IMG/VR virus record: IMGVR_UViG_3300046318_000277
Span: 1-40,172 of that record
Length of the DNA: 40,172 nucleotides
Direction: 5' to 3' (one strand)
Origin: a virus
Made by a program: the position numbers and the translations under genes. Positions 12,995 to 21,024 of this stretch are shown here, one piece after another. Under the pieces are notes generated by a model that was not told the origin of the DNA, ran no database searches, and was given only the letters and a program-made list of their open reading frames with translations. Numbering within the stretch: the first letter of the stretch is position 1; each line of letters opens with the position of its first letter.

Positions 12995-13775
12995 ACCTGA
13001 GACTATTTTAAAACTTGATAGCAACGTAGCAATACAAGCATACTATCAAAACAAATTAGACATTATGGTTAATGCTATGAACAAAGATTATACAAAGCAA
13101 GTTAAAGAGTTTTATTCAAAATACCAGCATTATTTAGTTTTTGATGGAAATAACTCCGTAGATAAATTAACAGCATTAATCGAAAGCATCGGCAACACGT
13201 GGCAAGCTAAGTTTGATAAAATGTCATCTATATTGGCTGGTAAAGTCGTCAAAAACATTAAACTAGATGAAAAAAATAAATTCGATAAGCTCAGGAAAAA
13301 ATACCCGTTTTTGCTGAAAGCTGGAAAAGAAGAGCTAAGGATCGCTAATGTCGTTCAATCTTCTTTGGCTGAAAATGTATCATTAATTAAAACAATACCG
13401 CAAGAATATCATAATAAAGTATTACTAAGCGTCACAAATACTACCGGAGTTGGTGGGAATGCTAAACAACTATTCGATGATATAATGGAAATTGGGCAAA
13501 GCACAACTAAAAGAGCTAAATTCATAGCAAGCGATCAAACTATGAAAGCAACTACTGCAATAAATAGGCAACAATCAATCGAAACTGGATTAACTAAAGC
13601 AGTATGGAATAAGTCAATTGCAGGTAAAACTCATAGAAAATCACACGCTAACGCCGACGGTAAAATATTTGATATAGCCGATGGTTGCTTAATCGATGGT
13701 GAATACATCCTGCCCAGATATAAAATTAACTGCAAGTGTTCTTATTCCCTCATACTTCCGGATGATTTAAAGTAA
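12957..13775 (+). CDS. Minor head / head morphogenesis protein (Mu F, SPP1 gp7 type)
   Basis: 272 residues. The N-terminal half is helical and charged. The C-terminal half has the MuF hallmarks: AKFIASDQTMKATTAINRQQS, VWNKSIAGKTHRKSHANADGKIFD, then INCKCSYSLILP at the end. Such proteins sit near the portal and help assemble the head or enter with DNA. It overlaps the portal gene by 38 nt (MMSQKMKK start). Its stop codon lies within a terminator hairpin, so this transcript block probably ends here. Confidence 0.87.
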   Translation: MMSQKMKKLHKRKPETILKLDSNVAIQAYYQNKLDIMVNAMNKDYTKQVKEFYSKYQHYLVFDGNNSVDKLTALIESIGNTWQAKFDKMSSILAGKVVKNIKLDEKNKFDKLRKKYPFLLKAGKEELRIANVVQSSLAENVSLIKTIPQEYHNKVLLSVTNTTGVGGNAKQLFDDIMEIGQSTTKRAKFIASDQTMKATTAINRQQSIETGLTKAVWNKSIAGKTHRKSHANADGKIFDIADGCLIDGEYILPRYKINCKCSYSLILPDDLK

Positions 13776-13800
13776 TCTCTATCAGTTATTACTTTCTTTT
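13769..13800 (+). terminator. Terminator after the MuF gene
   Basis: AAAGTAAT (13769-13776) pairs with ATTACTTT (13788-13795), 11-nt loop, followed by CTTTT. The stem includes the MuF stop codon and overlaps the 3' end of the opposing AlpA-like gene. It is weak in GC, so efficiency is uncertain. Confidence 0.5.
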
Positions 13801-13958
13801 ATAAACTCCTCTACATTAGATAATAACCATAGATTCTTACCATTTTTGCCAGATGGTTTAACCGGTTGTATAAACTTACCGCTTTTACACCAGTTATACA
13901 ATGTATTCTGATGGATATGTAATAAAATACAAACTTCTTTTGTTGTTAAAAAATGCAT
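13782..13958 (-). CDS. AlpA/excisionase-like HTH protein, reverse-strand insert
   Basis: 58 residues, beginning MHFLTTKEVCILLHIHQNTLYNW and ending VEEFIKESNN. The layout (L-T-x-K-E-V at the N terminus, HTH, KxGKFIQPVKPSG turn, W-x-x-x-x-V-E-x-F-I at the end) is that of MerR-like HTH_17 proteins such as AlpA and excisionases. It is the only minus-strand gene inside the late block, with its own extended -10 promoter and GAGAGAG ribosome site, like a moron inserted between the MuF and protease genes. It could regulate transcription. No integrase is present for it to work with as an excisionase. Confidence 0.8.
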   Translation of the reverse strand: MHFLTTKEVCILLHIHQNTLYNWCKSGKFIQPVKPSGKNGKNLWLLSNVEEFIKESNN

Positions 13959-14004
13959 ATTAATTAACTCTCTCAGTAATTAAGTATGTCTATTCGTTGC
14001 CTAC

Positions 14005-14013
14005 ATTATACCA
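14005..14013 (-). promoter_or_regulatory. Extended -10 promoter of the AlpA-like gene
   Basis: The minus strand reads GTGGTATAAT, identical to the minus-strand box at 2789-2798. Predicted start is near 13998, about 40 nt before the AlpA-like ATG. Confidence 0.6.
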
Positions 14014-14070
14014 CAATTTACCATAATGCGTGTGTAAATTACCCAATAATCATAATCTGCTATTTTATTC

Positions 14071-14079
14071 TGCTACAAT
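14071..14079 (+). promoter_or_regulatory. Candidate extended -10 promoter before the head genes
   Basis: TGCTACAAT, an extended -10 element 48 nt before the protease/scaffold start, with no good -35. It would restart plus-strand transcription after the terminator at 13769-13800. Confidence 0.4.
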
Positions 14080-14126
14080 TACCACATATAATTACTACAT
14101 GCGCATATTTAGAGCAGAAGATAGAA

Positions 14127-15320
14127 ATGGCTGGTCAAACAGAAAATAAAATAAATTCTTTAGTAATGGACAGCAACAGAACAAAAGATATAAACGGTTA
14201 TTTAACTGTTGAGAACTGTGTAATTACGGGTGAAGATGTAGCTAAATACTGGGGGCGTGAAATCCCAGACTACAATGCATATGGCTTAGACCAAGATGCA
14301 ATTTATTACGTGTACAGACCAAAAGACGAGATCAAAGACTCAGATTTCAGCAATAAGCCACTTTTATCACAACATATGGACTTTAGCGCATCTGATTATA
14401 AAACTAAATTTATTGCTGGCACGACAGGAGAAATTGGTCTAGTCGGTGATCAACTAAAGGGTACTATTGTATATTGGAGTGAAAAGTCGATAGATGCGCT
14501 CGAAAATGGGCTCAAGTATTTATCTTGTGGATACACTTACACGCCAAAAATCCAAGATGGGGTACATAATGGTCAGAAGTACGATCTGATTATGACTAAC
14601 ATTGCAGCTAATCATGTTGCGATGGTAGACAATCCACGGTACAAGCTCGCAGTAGTTGCAGATAATGCATTTAATATTAATAGTTTAATTGAAGGAATAA
14701 AAAAAATGAAGTTCTTAAAAGCATTTAAAAAGCTAGTCACAGATTCAGAGTCAATGTCATTTGATGAGGGTATCGAGACAGTAAAAACTATCATGGCTAA
14801 TGATGAGCTGTCAGCTGAAGAAAAAGAAGAGGCGATCGAAGCCTTAAAGAAAAAAGGCACTACTGATAAAGTTAAGGACAAAGATCCAGAAGAAGATCCA
14901 GAAGAAGATCCAAAACCTAAAGTAAAGCCTGAAGATGAAGATCCAGAAGAAGATCCAAAACCTAAAAAAACAATGGATGCTGACGCAGTAGAATCAATTG
15001 TTGCAAAGCGTGTGGCTGAAGAATTAGCAAAATACAATAAGAAAACAACTACATTTGATCATGCAATCACTGCATATACAAAAGCATGCGGTAAGATTGA
15101 TAAAAATGTGTTTGATTCAGCGGATGCGGTTTACGACAAGATTTTAGATAATTACAAAATTAAATCAGCAGGTAAAACGCTAGAGCAAAAACAAGCGATG
15201 GTTGAGATTTTGCCAGTAGTTAATCGCAATAATAAAATGAAAACAGTATTTGATAATGCAATTAGCGGTACTGATTCATTAGTTCCAGATCATTTTTCAA
15301 AACTTTTTAAGGATAATTAA
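14127..15320 (+). CDS. DUF2213 prohead protease fused to scaffold
   Basis: 397 residues from the ATG at 14127 (AGAAGATAGAA upstream); the frame is open from 13986 but no upstream start has a ribosome site. Residues ~1-175 are a DUF2213 protease: SQHMDFS with H83, GLKYLSCGYTYTP with S133, and NHVAMVDNP with H163, the likely catalytic set of the assemblin-type fold. Residues 194-397 are scaffold-like: very charged, with an acidic-proline repeat (DPEEDPKPK units, about 255-290) and predicted coil. The protease trims scaffold and head proteins during capsid maturation. The fused arrangement, with an internal start at 14706, is like Mu I/Z. Confidence 0.85.
   Translation: MAGQTENKINSLVMDSNRTKDINGYLTVENCVITGEDVAKYWGREIPDYNAYGLDQDAIYYVYRPKDEIKDSDFSNKPLLSQHMDFSASDYKTKFIAGTTGEIGLVGDQLKGTIVYWSEKSIDALENGLKYLSCGYTYTPKIQDGVHNGQKYDLIMTNIAANHVAMVDNPRYKLAVVADNAFNINSLIEGIKKMKFLKAFKKLVTDSESMSFDEGIETVKTIMANDELSAEEKEEAIEALKKKGTTDKVKDKDPEEDPEEDPKPKVKPEDEDPEEDPKPKKTMDADAVESIVAKRVAEELAKYNKKTTTFDHAITAYTKACGKIDKNVFDSADAVYDKILDNYKIKSAGKTLEQKQAMVEILPVVNRNNKMKTVFDNAISGTDSLVPDHFSKLFKDN
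14706..15320 (+). CDS. Nested internal-start scaffold protein (in-frame)
   Basis: Within the protease/scaffold gene, GAAGGA (14691-14696) lies 9 nt before an in-frame ATG that begins MKFLKAFKKLVTDSE. This is precisely where the protease domain ends and the charged scaffold region begins. A separately translated scaffold of about 204 residues is therefore likely, as in other phages with nested scaffold genes (Mu Z, lambda Nu3). The evidence is the ribosome site and the domain boundary. Confidence 0.62.
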   Translation: MKFLKAFKKLVTDSESMSFDEGIETVKTIMANDELSAEEKEEAIEALKKKGTTDKVKDKDPEEDPEEDPKPKVKPEDEDPEEDPKPKKTMDADAVESIVAKRVAEELAKYNKKTTTFDHAITAYTKACGKIDKNVFDSADAVYDKILDNYKIKSAGKTLEQKQAMVEILPVVNRNNKMKTVFDNAISGTDSLVPDHFSKLFKDN

Positions 15321-15322
15321 TT

Positions 15323-15859
15323 ATGGCACTTTCAGCAGGTATACAAAAACAAGCCGCTAATCCTAATAAATTTCAAGCAGGAGTCCCAACGGGTGCATTA
15401 TTAGATGGCGCAACGTTTGGAGCGCAAGCAATTACTGATATTATTATTGGTAGTGGTTGTTTTATCTCCGATAACGATGGATTAGACACTACTGTTACAC
15501 AAACAAGAATAGCTACAAACCCATTTGCAGGTGTTGCACTTCGTAGTAACGAGTCTACTATATCGTTTGCAGACGCACGGGCAGGATTCGGCAATGTAGT
15601 CCCAGAGGGGCAGAATGTATCGGTATTAACTCGTGGCAGTGTTCCAGTTGCTTTAGCGATTGCATTAGAAAGCGGAGGGTTACCTCTAGCCGGTTCAGTT
15701 GTGTATGCAATGCCTGATGGTACTTTTCAATCACAAACATTAGGCGGTGTAGCACCAGTTGGCGGTAGTGAAACTAACTTTAGGGTTAAGCAAGTACCTG
15801 CAGGTTGGGTAGTTAATGCACTTATTGTAATAACCAATACTCAGAATGTAGGAGCATAA
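15323..15859 (+). CDS. Capsid cement / decoration protein (gp24-like)
   Basis: 178 residues rich in G, A, V and T, with an all-beta pattern. MALSAGIQKQAANPNKFQAGVPTGALLDGATF and the later VPEGQNVSVLTRGSVPVALA are like the structural cement proteins that stabilise capsids in related myoviruses. It starts 2 nt after the scaffold stop and lies directly before the capsid gene, the usual place. The assignment is by composition, position and resemblance. Confidence 0.72.
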   Translation: MALSAGIQKQAANPNKFQAGVPTGALLDGATFGAQAITDIIIGSGCFISDNDGLDTTVTQTRIATNPFAGVALRSNESTISFADARAGFGNVVPEGQNVSVLTRGSVPVALAIALESGGLPLAGSVVYAMPDGTFQSQTLGGVAPVGGSETNFRVKQVPAGWVVNALIVITNTQNVGA

Positions 15860-15863
15860 CAAA

Positions 15864-16937
15864 ATGGATATTAATATGAATAAAGACGAGTTATTGTCAT
15901 TCTATAAAGGAAAAGGCATACACTTTAACGGACATATCCCCGTATTCACTAAAGATGATGCATCATTTCGTAAAATGGTAATGGATGCGGACACTTTCAC
16001 CTATAACCCTTCAAGCAATGGTATACAGCCGTGGCACGTGATGCTTCTTAATGGTAATAAAATCGTTGACCAGCTTTTACTTAAAAGAGCATATACAAAT
16101 GTGGGCGATCCTTGGCAACAGGGTGGTTTTGAAGATAGATTTGTTCCATTCACAGAGCGTGCTCCTTCCGGCGATGTTGAAGGGTATGATGATTTTAGTG
16201 CAACACAAAAATCGGATATTAATGTAACATTTCCAATTTTAGATGTGGTACGGCTTCAAACGATGGTTCAGTACGGTGATTTAGAAGTTGCCGAGCTATC
16301 ACGAGCTAAGATTGATGCAATTGCAAGCAAAGAGAACGCGGCCGCAACTAACATATCAATAGCTCAAAATAAGCTGTTTTTCTTGGGTAATTTAACAAGT
16401 TCAGGTGCATTTATTACTCGCACATTTGGTCTAATTAACCATCCCCAGTTAAACGCATCTGTACCTGTTACAAATGGTTCTGGTGCTAGCCCATTGTGGT
16501 CTGATAAAGCCGCACGAGGAGCATCACAAGACATTGTTAATGATGTTTCAGTTACAGCATTTAATGCATTGCAAGCGCAGATGGGTGGTAATGTAGATGA
16601 AAATACTGATTTATTGCTCTTAGTTGGTAGTAATCAAGTCGGTACATTAAACGGAGCTACAAATAGTTTTGGTTTAACGCCTCTAGCGCAATTAAAAACA
16701 ATATTCAAAAACTTAGAGGTGCAGTTCGCGCCAGAATATGATGTATCGCATACATTCCAATTAATTGCACGAAATGCAATCGGCGAAAGTGTGGTAAAAG
16801 ATTTATTCACATATAAATATCGTAGTCATGGTATTGTGCGTGATACGTCCTCAATGAAACAGAAAATTTCTTGTGGATCAGGTGGGTGCGGGTTATTAGC
16901 ATCATTAGCAGTAGTAACATTGAGCGGGGCTTATTAA
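15864..16937 (+). CDS. Major capsid protein (DUF2184 family)
   Basis: 357 residues. SNGIQPWHVMLLNG, TERAPSGDVEGYDDFS, QTMVQYGDLEVAELSRAKIDAIASKENAA and FGLINHPQLNASVPVTNG are characteristic of the DUF2184/HK97-fold capsid family. It follows the cement gene by 4 nt with GGAGCATAACAAA as ribosome site. An unusual C-terminal tail, SCGSGGCGLLASLAVVTLSGAY, has paired cysteines in a Gly-rich stretch. It should be the most abundant virion protein. Confidence 0.88.
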   Translation: MDINMNKDELLSFYKGKGIHFNGHIPVFTKDDASFRKMVMDADTFTYNPSSNGIQPWHVMLLNGNKIVDQLLLKRAYTNVGDPWQQGGFEDRFVPFTERAPSGDVEGYDDFSATQKSDINVTFPILDVVRLQTMVQYGDLEVAELSRAKIDAIASKENAAATNISIAQNKLFFLGNLTSSGAFITRTFGLINHPQLNASVPVTNGSGASPLWSDKAARGASQDIVNDVSVTAFNALQAQMGGNVDENTDLLLLVGSNQVGTLNGATNSFGLTPLAQLKTIFKNLEVQFAPEYDVSHTFQLIARNAIGESVVKDLFTYKYRSHGIVRDTSSMKQKISCGSGGCGLLASLAVVTLSGAY

Positions 16938-16938
16938 T

Positions 16939-17292
16939 ATGACAATGATTAAAGTTTATAGCACAGCACCAGTTGCACACGGGTTTGATCTTGGCAATAC
17001 AAAATATGTATTCAAAGGAACTAACAGTAATTCTATAGAAGTAAAAGGCGAATTATCCGGCGCACCGCATATTACTGAAATTGATGAAGCTGTTTTTGCT
17101 CAAATACAAGACAAATACAAAGCGCATATCTATATTTTTGGGGGTGTAACATCTGATGGCGTTAAAATTGAGCCAATGATTTACACCGCTAAGACAGATT
17201 CTGACGCAAAGAAAAAGCAAAAAGATAAAGAACCTGTAATTCCTGATAATTCAATTGTTACAAAACAAAAAACTGTTGAAGTTATGAAGTAA
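16939..17292 (+). CDS. Hypothetical head-region protein
   Basis: 117 residues. The first ~80 form a probable beta-rich domain (YSTAPVAHGFDLGNTKYVFKG). The last 35 are a charged Lys-rich tail (DAKKKQKDKEPVIPDN). Phages of this type often carry a small protein of this sort between capsid and neck genes. Role is unknown. Confidence 0.6.
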   Translation: MTMIKVYSTAPVAHGFDLGNTKYVFKGTNSNSIEVKGELSGAPHITEIDEAVFAQIQDKYKAHIYIFGGVTSDGVKIEPMIYTAKTDSDAKKKQKDKEPVIPDNSIVTKQKTVEVMK

Positions 17293-17296
17293 TAGA

Positions 17297-17656
17297 ATGT
17301 ATACACCAGTTCTTGTCATTGCAGATTGGAGGGCTCGGTATACAATGTATAGTAATGTTTCAGATTTAGTATTGAATGATTTATGGGTTGAAGCGATCAC
17401 ATTCGGACAGCCCATCATTTCAAGATTACAGCAAGAGTCTGTACAGTTACACTATTACTATGTTATGTTAGCACATTTAGCCGAACTTGAAGTTAGAAGA
17501 GCTAACGGCGTATTGAGCTCTAGCACACAGGGCACTGTTACTGTAGGCATGGAAGTAGATAAGGGCAATATATACCTCTGGTTTAACCAAACACGCTGGG
17601 GAGCCAAAATTGCTCAGTTAATGAAATCTTACGGTGGTTTTAGGTTTATACCATGA
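17297..17656 (+). CDS. Head-tail adaptor (DUF4054)
   Basis: 119 residues. The pattern DWRARYTMYSNVSDLVLNDLWVEA, then YYVMLAHLAELEVRRANG, then SSSTQGTVTVGM, then YLWFNQTRWGAKIAQL...GGFRFIP matches DUF4054. These adaptor proteins bind below the portal and connect it to the neck. The gene sits at the head-neck boundary, overlapping the next gene by 4 nt. Confidence 0.82.
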   Translation: MYTPVLVIADWRARYTMYSNVSDLVLNDLWVEAITFGQPIISRLQQESVQLHYYYVMLAHLAELEVRRANGVLSSSTQGTVTVGMEVDKGNIYLWFNQTRWGAKIAQLMKSYGGFRFIP

Positions 17657-18096
17657 TCATTAAAGGCGGTGACAAATTAAAAGAGTTTATCGCAACAGTA
17701 GCTAAACAAAAAGCACGAGTAGACGTTGGGTTTTTTGAAGACTCAACCTATTCAAATGGCACTCCTATAGCAGAAGTGGCAATATACCAAGAGTTTGGTA
17801 CAGAATCAATACCACCAAGACCATTTATGCAACCTACATTTAATAATGAAAAGGCAAAATGGGCAGATATAATGAGAAAAAAAATAATATCGCAAGGTGA
17901 ACATATTAATGCATATCAAGTAATGCAAACGGTTGGTCTTGTGGCAATGACAGATGTTAAAGACAAAATCAACTGGTGGGCAGCAAGTGGTTCACCGAGA
18001 AACGCTGAAGCTACAATTAATAAAAAAGGGTTTGATAGCCCATTAATCCAAGACGGCACTATGCGTGATGCCGTAAGGTTTAAGGTAACATCATGA
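17653..18096 (+). CDS. Neck / head-tail joining protein (HK97 gp10 or Mu G-like)
   Basis: 147 residues. ARVDVGFFEDSTY, VAIYQEFGTESIPPRPFMQPTF and SPLIQDGTMRDAVRFKV are the typical landmarks of the gp10/tail-completion family, with the E-F-G-T...P-x-R-P-F box in the middle. The protein forms part of the connector or tail terminator. Both ends overlap neighbours by 4 nt. Confidence 0.78.
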   Translation: MIIKGGDKLKEFIATVAKQKARVDVGFFEDSTYSNGTPIAEVAIYQEFGTESIPPRPFMQPTFNNEKAKWADIMRKKIISQGEHINAYQVMQTVGLVAMTDVKDKINWWAASGSPRNAEATINKKGFDSPLIQDGTMRDAVRFKVTS

Positions 18097-18470
18097 ATTT
18101 AAATTATTTGGCAAGTGAATTAGTAGAGGCTACATATCCATCTGTTGAGATTGACATATACACGTATGTAGGACAGACAAATAACCTAGGCGATGTAACA
18201 GTAATATATAGTACCCCAGTTACAGTTGAAGCGAATGTACAGTTAGCGGATAGACAAAAAATACAAGCAATTGACGGTTATAGCGCAACTACAATTTATA
18301 AAGCATTCTGGATAAATAACAGTGATCTAACCGGATTAAATAGAAATTTAGGCTCAGGTGGTGATTATATTGTATACAATGGACTAAAATATAAAATTGT
18401 TGGAATAGAAAATCAGTTCAATACGGATTGGATTTTAGTGTACGGTGCTGAAAGCGTTATAAGTGAGTAG
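18093..18470 (+). CDS. Probable collar / neck protein
   Basis: 125 residues, beta-rich. VEANVQLADRQKIQAIDGY and NLGSGGDYIVYNGLKYKIVGIENQFNTDWILVYG resemble neck or collar proteins of E217-like myoviruses, which surround the head-tail junction. The assignment rests on context between two neck genes and a resemblance recalled from that family. ATGA overlap with the gene before. Confidence 0.6.
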   Translation: MNLNYLASELVEATYPSVEIDIYTYVGQTNNLGDVTVIYSTPVTVEANVQLADRQKIQAIDGYSATTIYKAFWINNSDLTGLNRNLGSGGDYIVYNGLKYKIVGIENQFNTDWILVYGAESVISE

Positions 18471-18969
18471 CGCACAAATAATTTACCTAATGGTAACTAA
18501 TTTATTGTCAACGGTATATCAGTATTATGATTCAAATAATGTATTTAATGCTTTTTTGAATGATGAGGTCAAGCCACCAGATGACGGTTTTATTATTATC
18601 AGGCTGTTAGAAAATAGACAATTAGCGTTACCGCTTAATAAGTTTGACGCTGATACACAGATAAATACAATTACTGGCTTTAATGATAAAAGTTGGCAAA
18701 TAGATTTGTACGGTAAGAAAGCGGATGAGTCAAGTAATATTTTATTAACTTACTTAAACTCAACATCGGCAAGTAACTTTTTATTGCAATATAACGCTGG
18801 TATTGGAGTAGTTAAGGATGTTAAGAATCTAACTAAATATAATGATCGAGATAGATATATGCCACGATTCGTTATTAATTTTGATACATTAGATATTAAC
18901 AGAGTGTTATTGCCGGAAAATGGCATCGGATTAAATGATATTATAATCAATTACAAGGAGATATATTAA
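18463..18969 (+). CDS. Phage neck terminator / gateway protein (gp12-like)
   Basis: 168 residues, GTG start at 18463. PPDDGFIIIRLLENRQLALP, SWQIDLYGKKADESSNIL and DRYMPRFVINFDTLDINRVLLPENGI match the LIC_12616/gp12-like neck terminator family, which closes the tail tube at the head end. It directly precedes the sheath gene, as in related phages. Confidence 0.68.
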   Translation: MSSAQIIYLMVTNLLSTVYQYYDSNNVFNAFLNDEVKPPDDGFIIIRLLENRQLALPLNKFDADTQINTITGFNDKSWQIDLYGKKADESSNILLTYLNSTSASNFLLQYNAGIGVVKDVKNLTKYNDRDRYMPRFVINFDTLDINRVLLPENGIGLNDIIINYKEIY

Positions 18970-18970
18970 G

Positions 18971-20542
18971 ATGACTACAGCAATAGATATTAGCAATCAG
19001 ATACCCGTAAAAAGCACGGTATCCAATATTTTAAGCACAAGGCGAATTTTCACAGGGATTGGACTAACGAATAACCCACTAGTTCCAACAACAACACCGA
19101 TTCTAACATTTACTAGCGCAGATGATGTGGGTAAATATTTTGGCACATCGTCAGATGAGCATACAAGAGCGATTAGGTATTTCAAAACAAGCACGCAATC
19201 CGCTCTATTGCCACCGTATATTTATTTTGGCAAGTGGATTAATAACGACATTGCACCGTATGTTTTATCTTCTAAAGTTACAACCCCGAGTTCGCTATTA
19301 TTAACTTTACAAGGCATTACTGCTGGTAATATTACAATGACGATTAATGATGTTGTGTATAATACAACTGCAATTAATTTATCAACAGCAACAAGTTTAT
19401 CACAAGCAGCTACATTACTAGCAACAGCAATGAAAACAGCAAATGCAGGAATACCTGCCTCTTTTGCAATTGTATACAGTGGCACTACAAATAAATTCAC
19501 AGCAAGTTTAACTGAAGTTGGCGCAGCAAATACGCTTAGCTTCGCAACGAGCACACCATCTGTCGGTGGTTTGGCTGATTTATTCCAATTGTCTCAAGTG
19601 AAAGGCGCAGTATTATCACAAGGCGCAGACGCTCTTACAACTGTAGACAACTTGGATTATTTATATAATCAGTTCGACGATCAGTTTAGTATAATATTTG
19701 TGAATGATTTACAAGGTGATCTTACTAATGTAGTAAAACTAGATGTCGCAACTTGGGCGTCAAACCTAGAAAATCCAAACGTTGGATTTTTCTGTTGGAG
19801 TGACGAAATTGCAATAACACAGACTAATGATACTACAAGCATAAATTTTTTAATTACAGAGGCAGAGCTATCAAATACTGCTATTTTTGCTACACAGTTT
19901 GATACAGCGGGTAAAGAAGATGTGATTAATTCAGCTTTTGCAGCATCCGGTATATTTGCTTCTGTAGATTTATCGCTAGCTAACAGTGCTATGACGTTAG
20001 CATGGAAGTCGCAAGAGGGGTTAATTCCAACGGTTACCAGTACCGCAATCGGTAAAATATTAAATGCAAAAGGTGTCAACTATTACGGTTCTTACAAACT
20101 ATCGGGTGGAAAAACTTTATTTAATTTCTTCCAGACTGGTGGCATTTCGGGGTTCTGGTCATTCATTGATAATCTGATGGCTCAAGTTTTTATCTCTGCG
20201 CAAATACAGGGCGATTTAGCTATTTTATTCACAAGCACACCGCAGGTTACATCTTCCGATGGATTGAGTGAGATTAATACTACAATTACATCATCCATGG
20301 AAAAAGTAGTTGCAACAAAACTAGTAGCAAAAGGTTTAACGTTCTCACCAGCTACGGCACAGAGCGTACTATCAACATATGGGGTTAGTATTAATGAATT
20401 AACCGTGAACGGCTATATTATCAGAAATGATTTACCAACTGAAATACAGCGTAAATTGCGAACTAGTTCAACATGGTTTGTCTTATATGTCAAGAACAGT
20501 GCTATAAATATATTACCAATTAACACAGTTACATTTTTCTAA
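18971..20542 (+). CDS. Tail sheath protein (DUF3383)
   Basis: 523 residues. IPVKSTVSNILSTRRIFTGIGLTN, FTSADDVGKYFGTSSDEHTRAIRYF, YIYFGKWIND and a C-terminal NGYIIRNDLPTEIQRKLRTSSTWFVLYV identify the DUF3383 family, the contractile sheath of E217/Pam3-type phages. The presence of a sheath shows that the virion is a myovirus. It is followed by the tube gene, the usual order. Confidence 0.88.
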   Translation: MTTAIDISNQIPVKSTVSNILSTRRIFTGIGLTNNPLVPTTTPILTFTSADDVGKYFGTSSDEHTRAIRYFKTSTQSALLPPYIYFGKWINNDIAPYVLSSKVTTPSSLLLTLQGITAGNITMTINDVVYNTTAINLSTATSLSQAATLLATAMKTANAGIPASFAIVYSGTTNKFTASLTEVGAANTLSFATSTPSVGGLADLFQLSQVKGAVLSQGADALTTVDNLDYLYNQFDDQFSIIFVNDLQGDLTNVVKLDVATWASNLENPNVGFFCWSDEIAITQTNDTTSINFLITEAELSNTAIFATQFDTAGKEDVINSAFAASGIFASVDLSLANSAMTLAWKSQEGLIPTVTSTAIGKILNAKGVNYYGSYKLSGGKTLFNFFQTGGISGFWSFIDNLMAQVFISAQIQGDLAILFTSTPQVTSSDGLSEINTTITSSMEKVVATKLVAKGLTFSPATAQSVLSTYGVSINELTVNGYIIRNDLPTEIQRKLRTSSTWFVLYVKNSAINILPINTVTFF

Positions 20543-20553
20543 AGGGTTATAAA

Positions 20554-21012
20554 ATGCTAATAGCAACAAGTAAAAACGCAATTATTATATATAGTTCATT
20601 AACAACCGGTGCAATTAAGTTCGAAGGTTTTTCTACAGACCATATTATTGCAATTAATGATGCAGATATGGTAAACTATGATGTGGGTAACGATGGTTAC
20701 GCAAGTGTGGGGATAAAAGCAACAAAGATAGAGGGTAGTTTTAGCTTTTTTGCAGGCTCACCTACATTAACTAAGTTAGATACAATACAGAGTGTTGTTT
20801 ACTTAAGCGGACAGCCAAATGATGGTATTTTAACAGTTGTATTCCCATCTCTTGGTAAAAAATTTGTATATGTAGACTTTGTGATGTTATCTGCACCAAA
20901 AGGTATAGAAGGTAAAGATATAGCACAACCAAGGACTATTAAATGGAGCGCACAGGTTCCAAATGTGAGTGCTTTATCTGCACTAGAACAAACAGCAATC
21001 GGCTTATTATAA
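20554..21012 (+). CDS. Tail tube protein (DUF3277)
   Basis: 152 residues. IAINDADMVNYDVGNDGYASVGIKATKIEGSFSF and SVVYLSGQPNDGILTVVFPSLG are like DUF3277 inner-tube proteins of contractile tails. AAAGGGTTATAAA is the ribosome site. Stacked rings of this protein form the channel inside the sheath. Confidence 0.85.
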   Translation: MLIATSKNAIIIYSSLTTGAIKFEGFSTDHIIAINDADMVNYDVGNDGYASVGIKATKIEGSFSFFAGSPTLTKLDTIQSVVYLSGQPNDGILTVVFPSLGKKFVYVDFVMLSAPKGIEGKDIAQPRTIKWSAQVPNVSALSALEQTAIGLL

Positions 21013-21024
21013 TAAGGTAAAGCA

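Noticed and set aside
13782-13958. Excisionase of an integrated phage
   Set aside because: No integrase, attachment site or lysogeny repressor seen, so only the HTH/AlpA-like fold is claimed.
13986-14126. Upstream extension of the protease/scaffold gene
   Set aside because: The extension overlaps promoter elements and looks hydrophobic and unrelated to DUF2213; the ATG at 14127 fits the family start.
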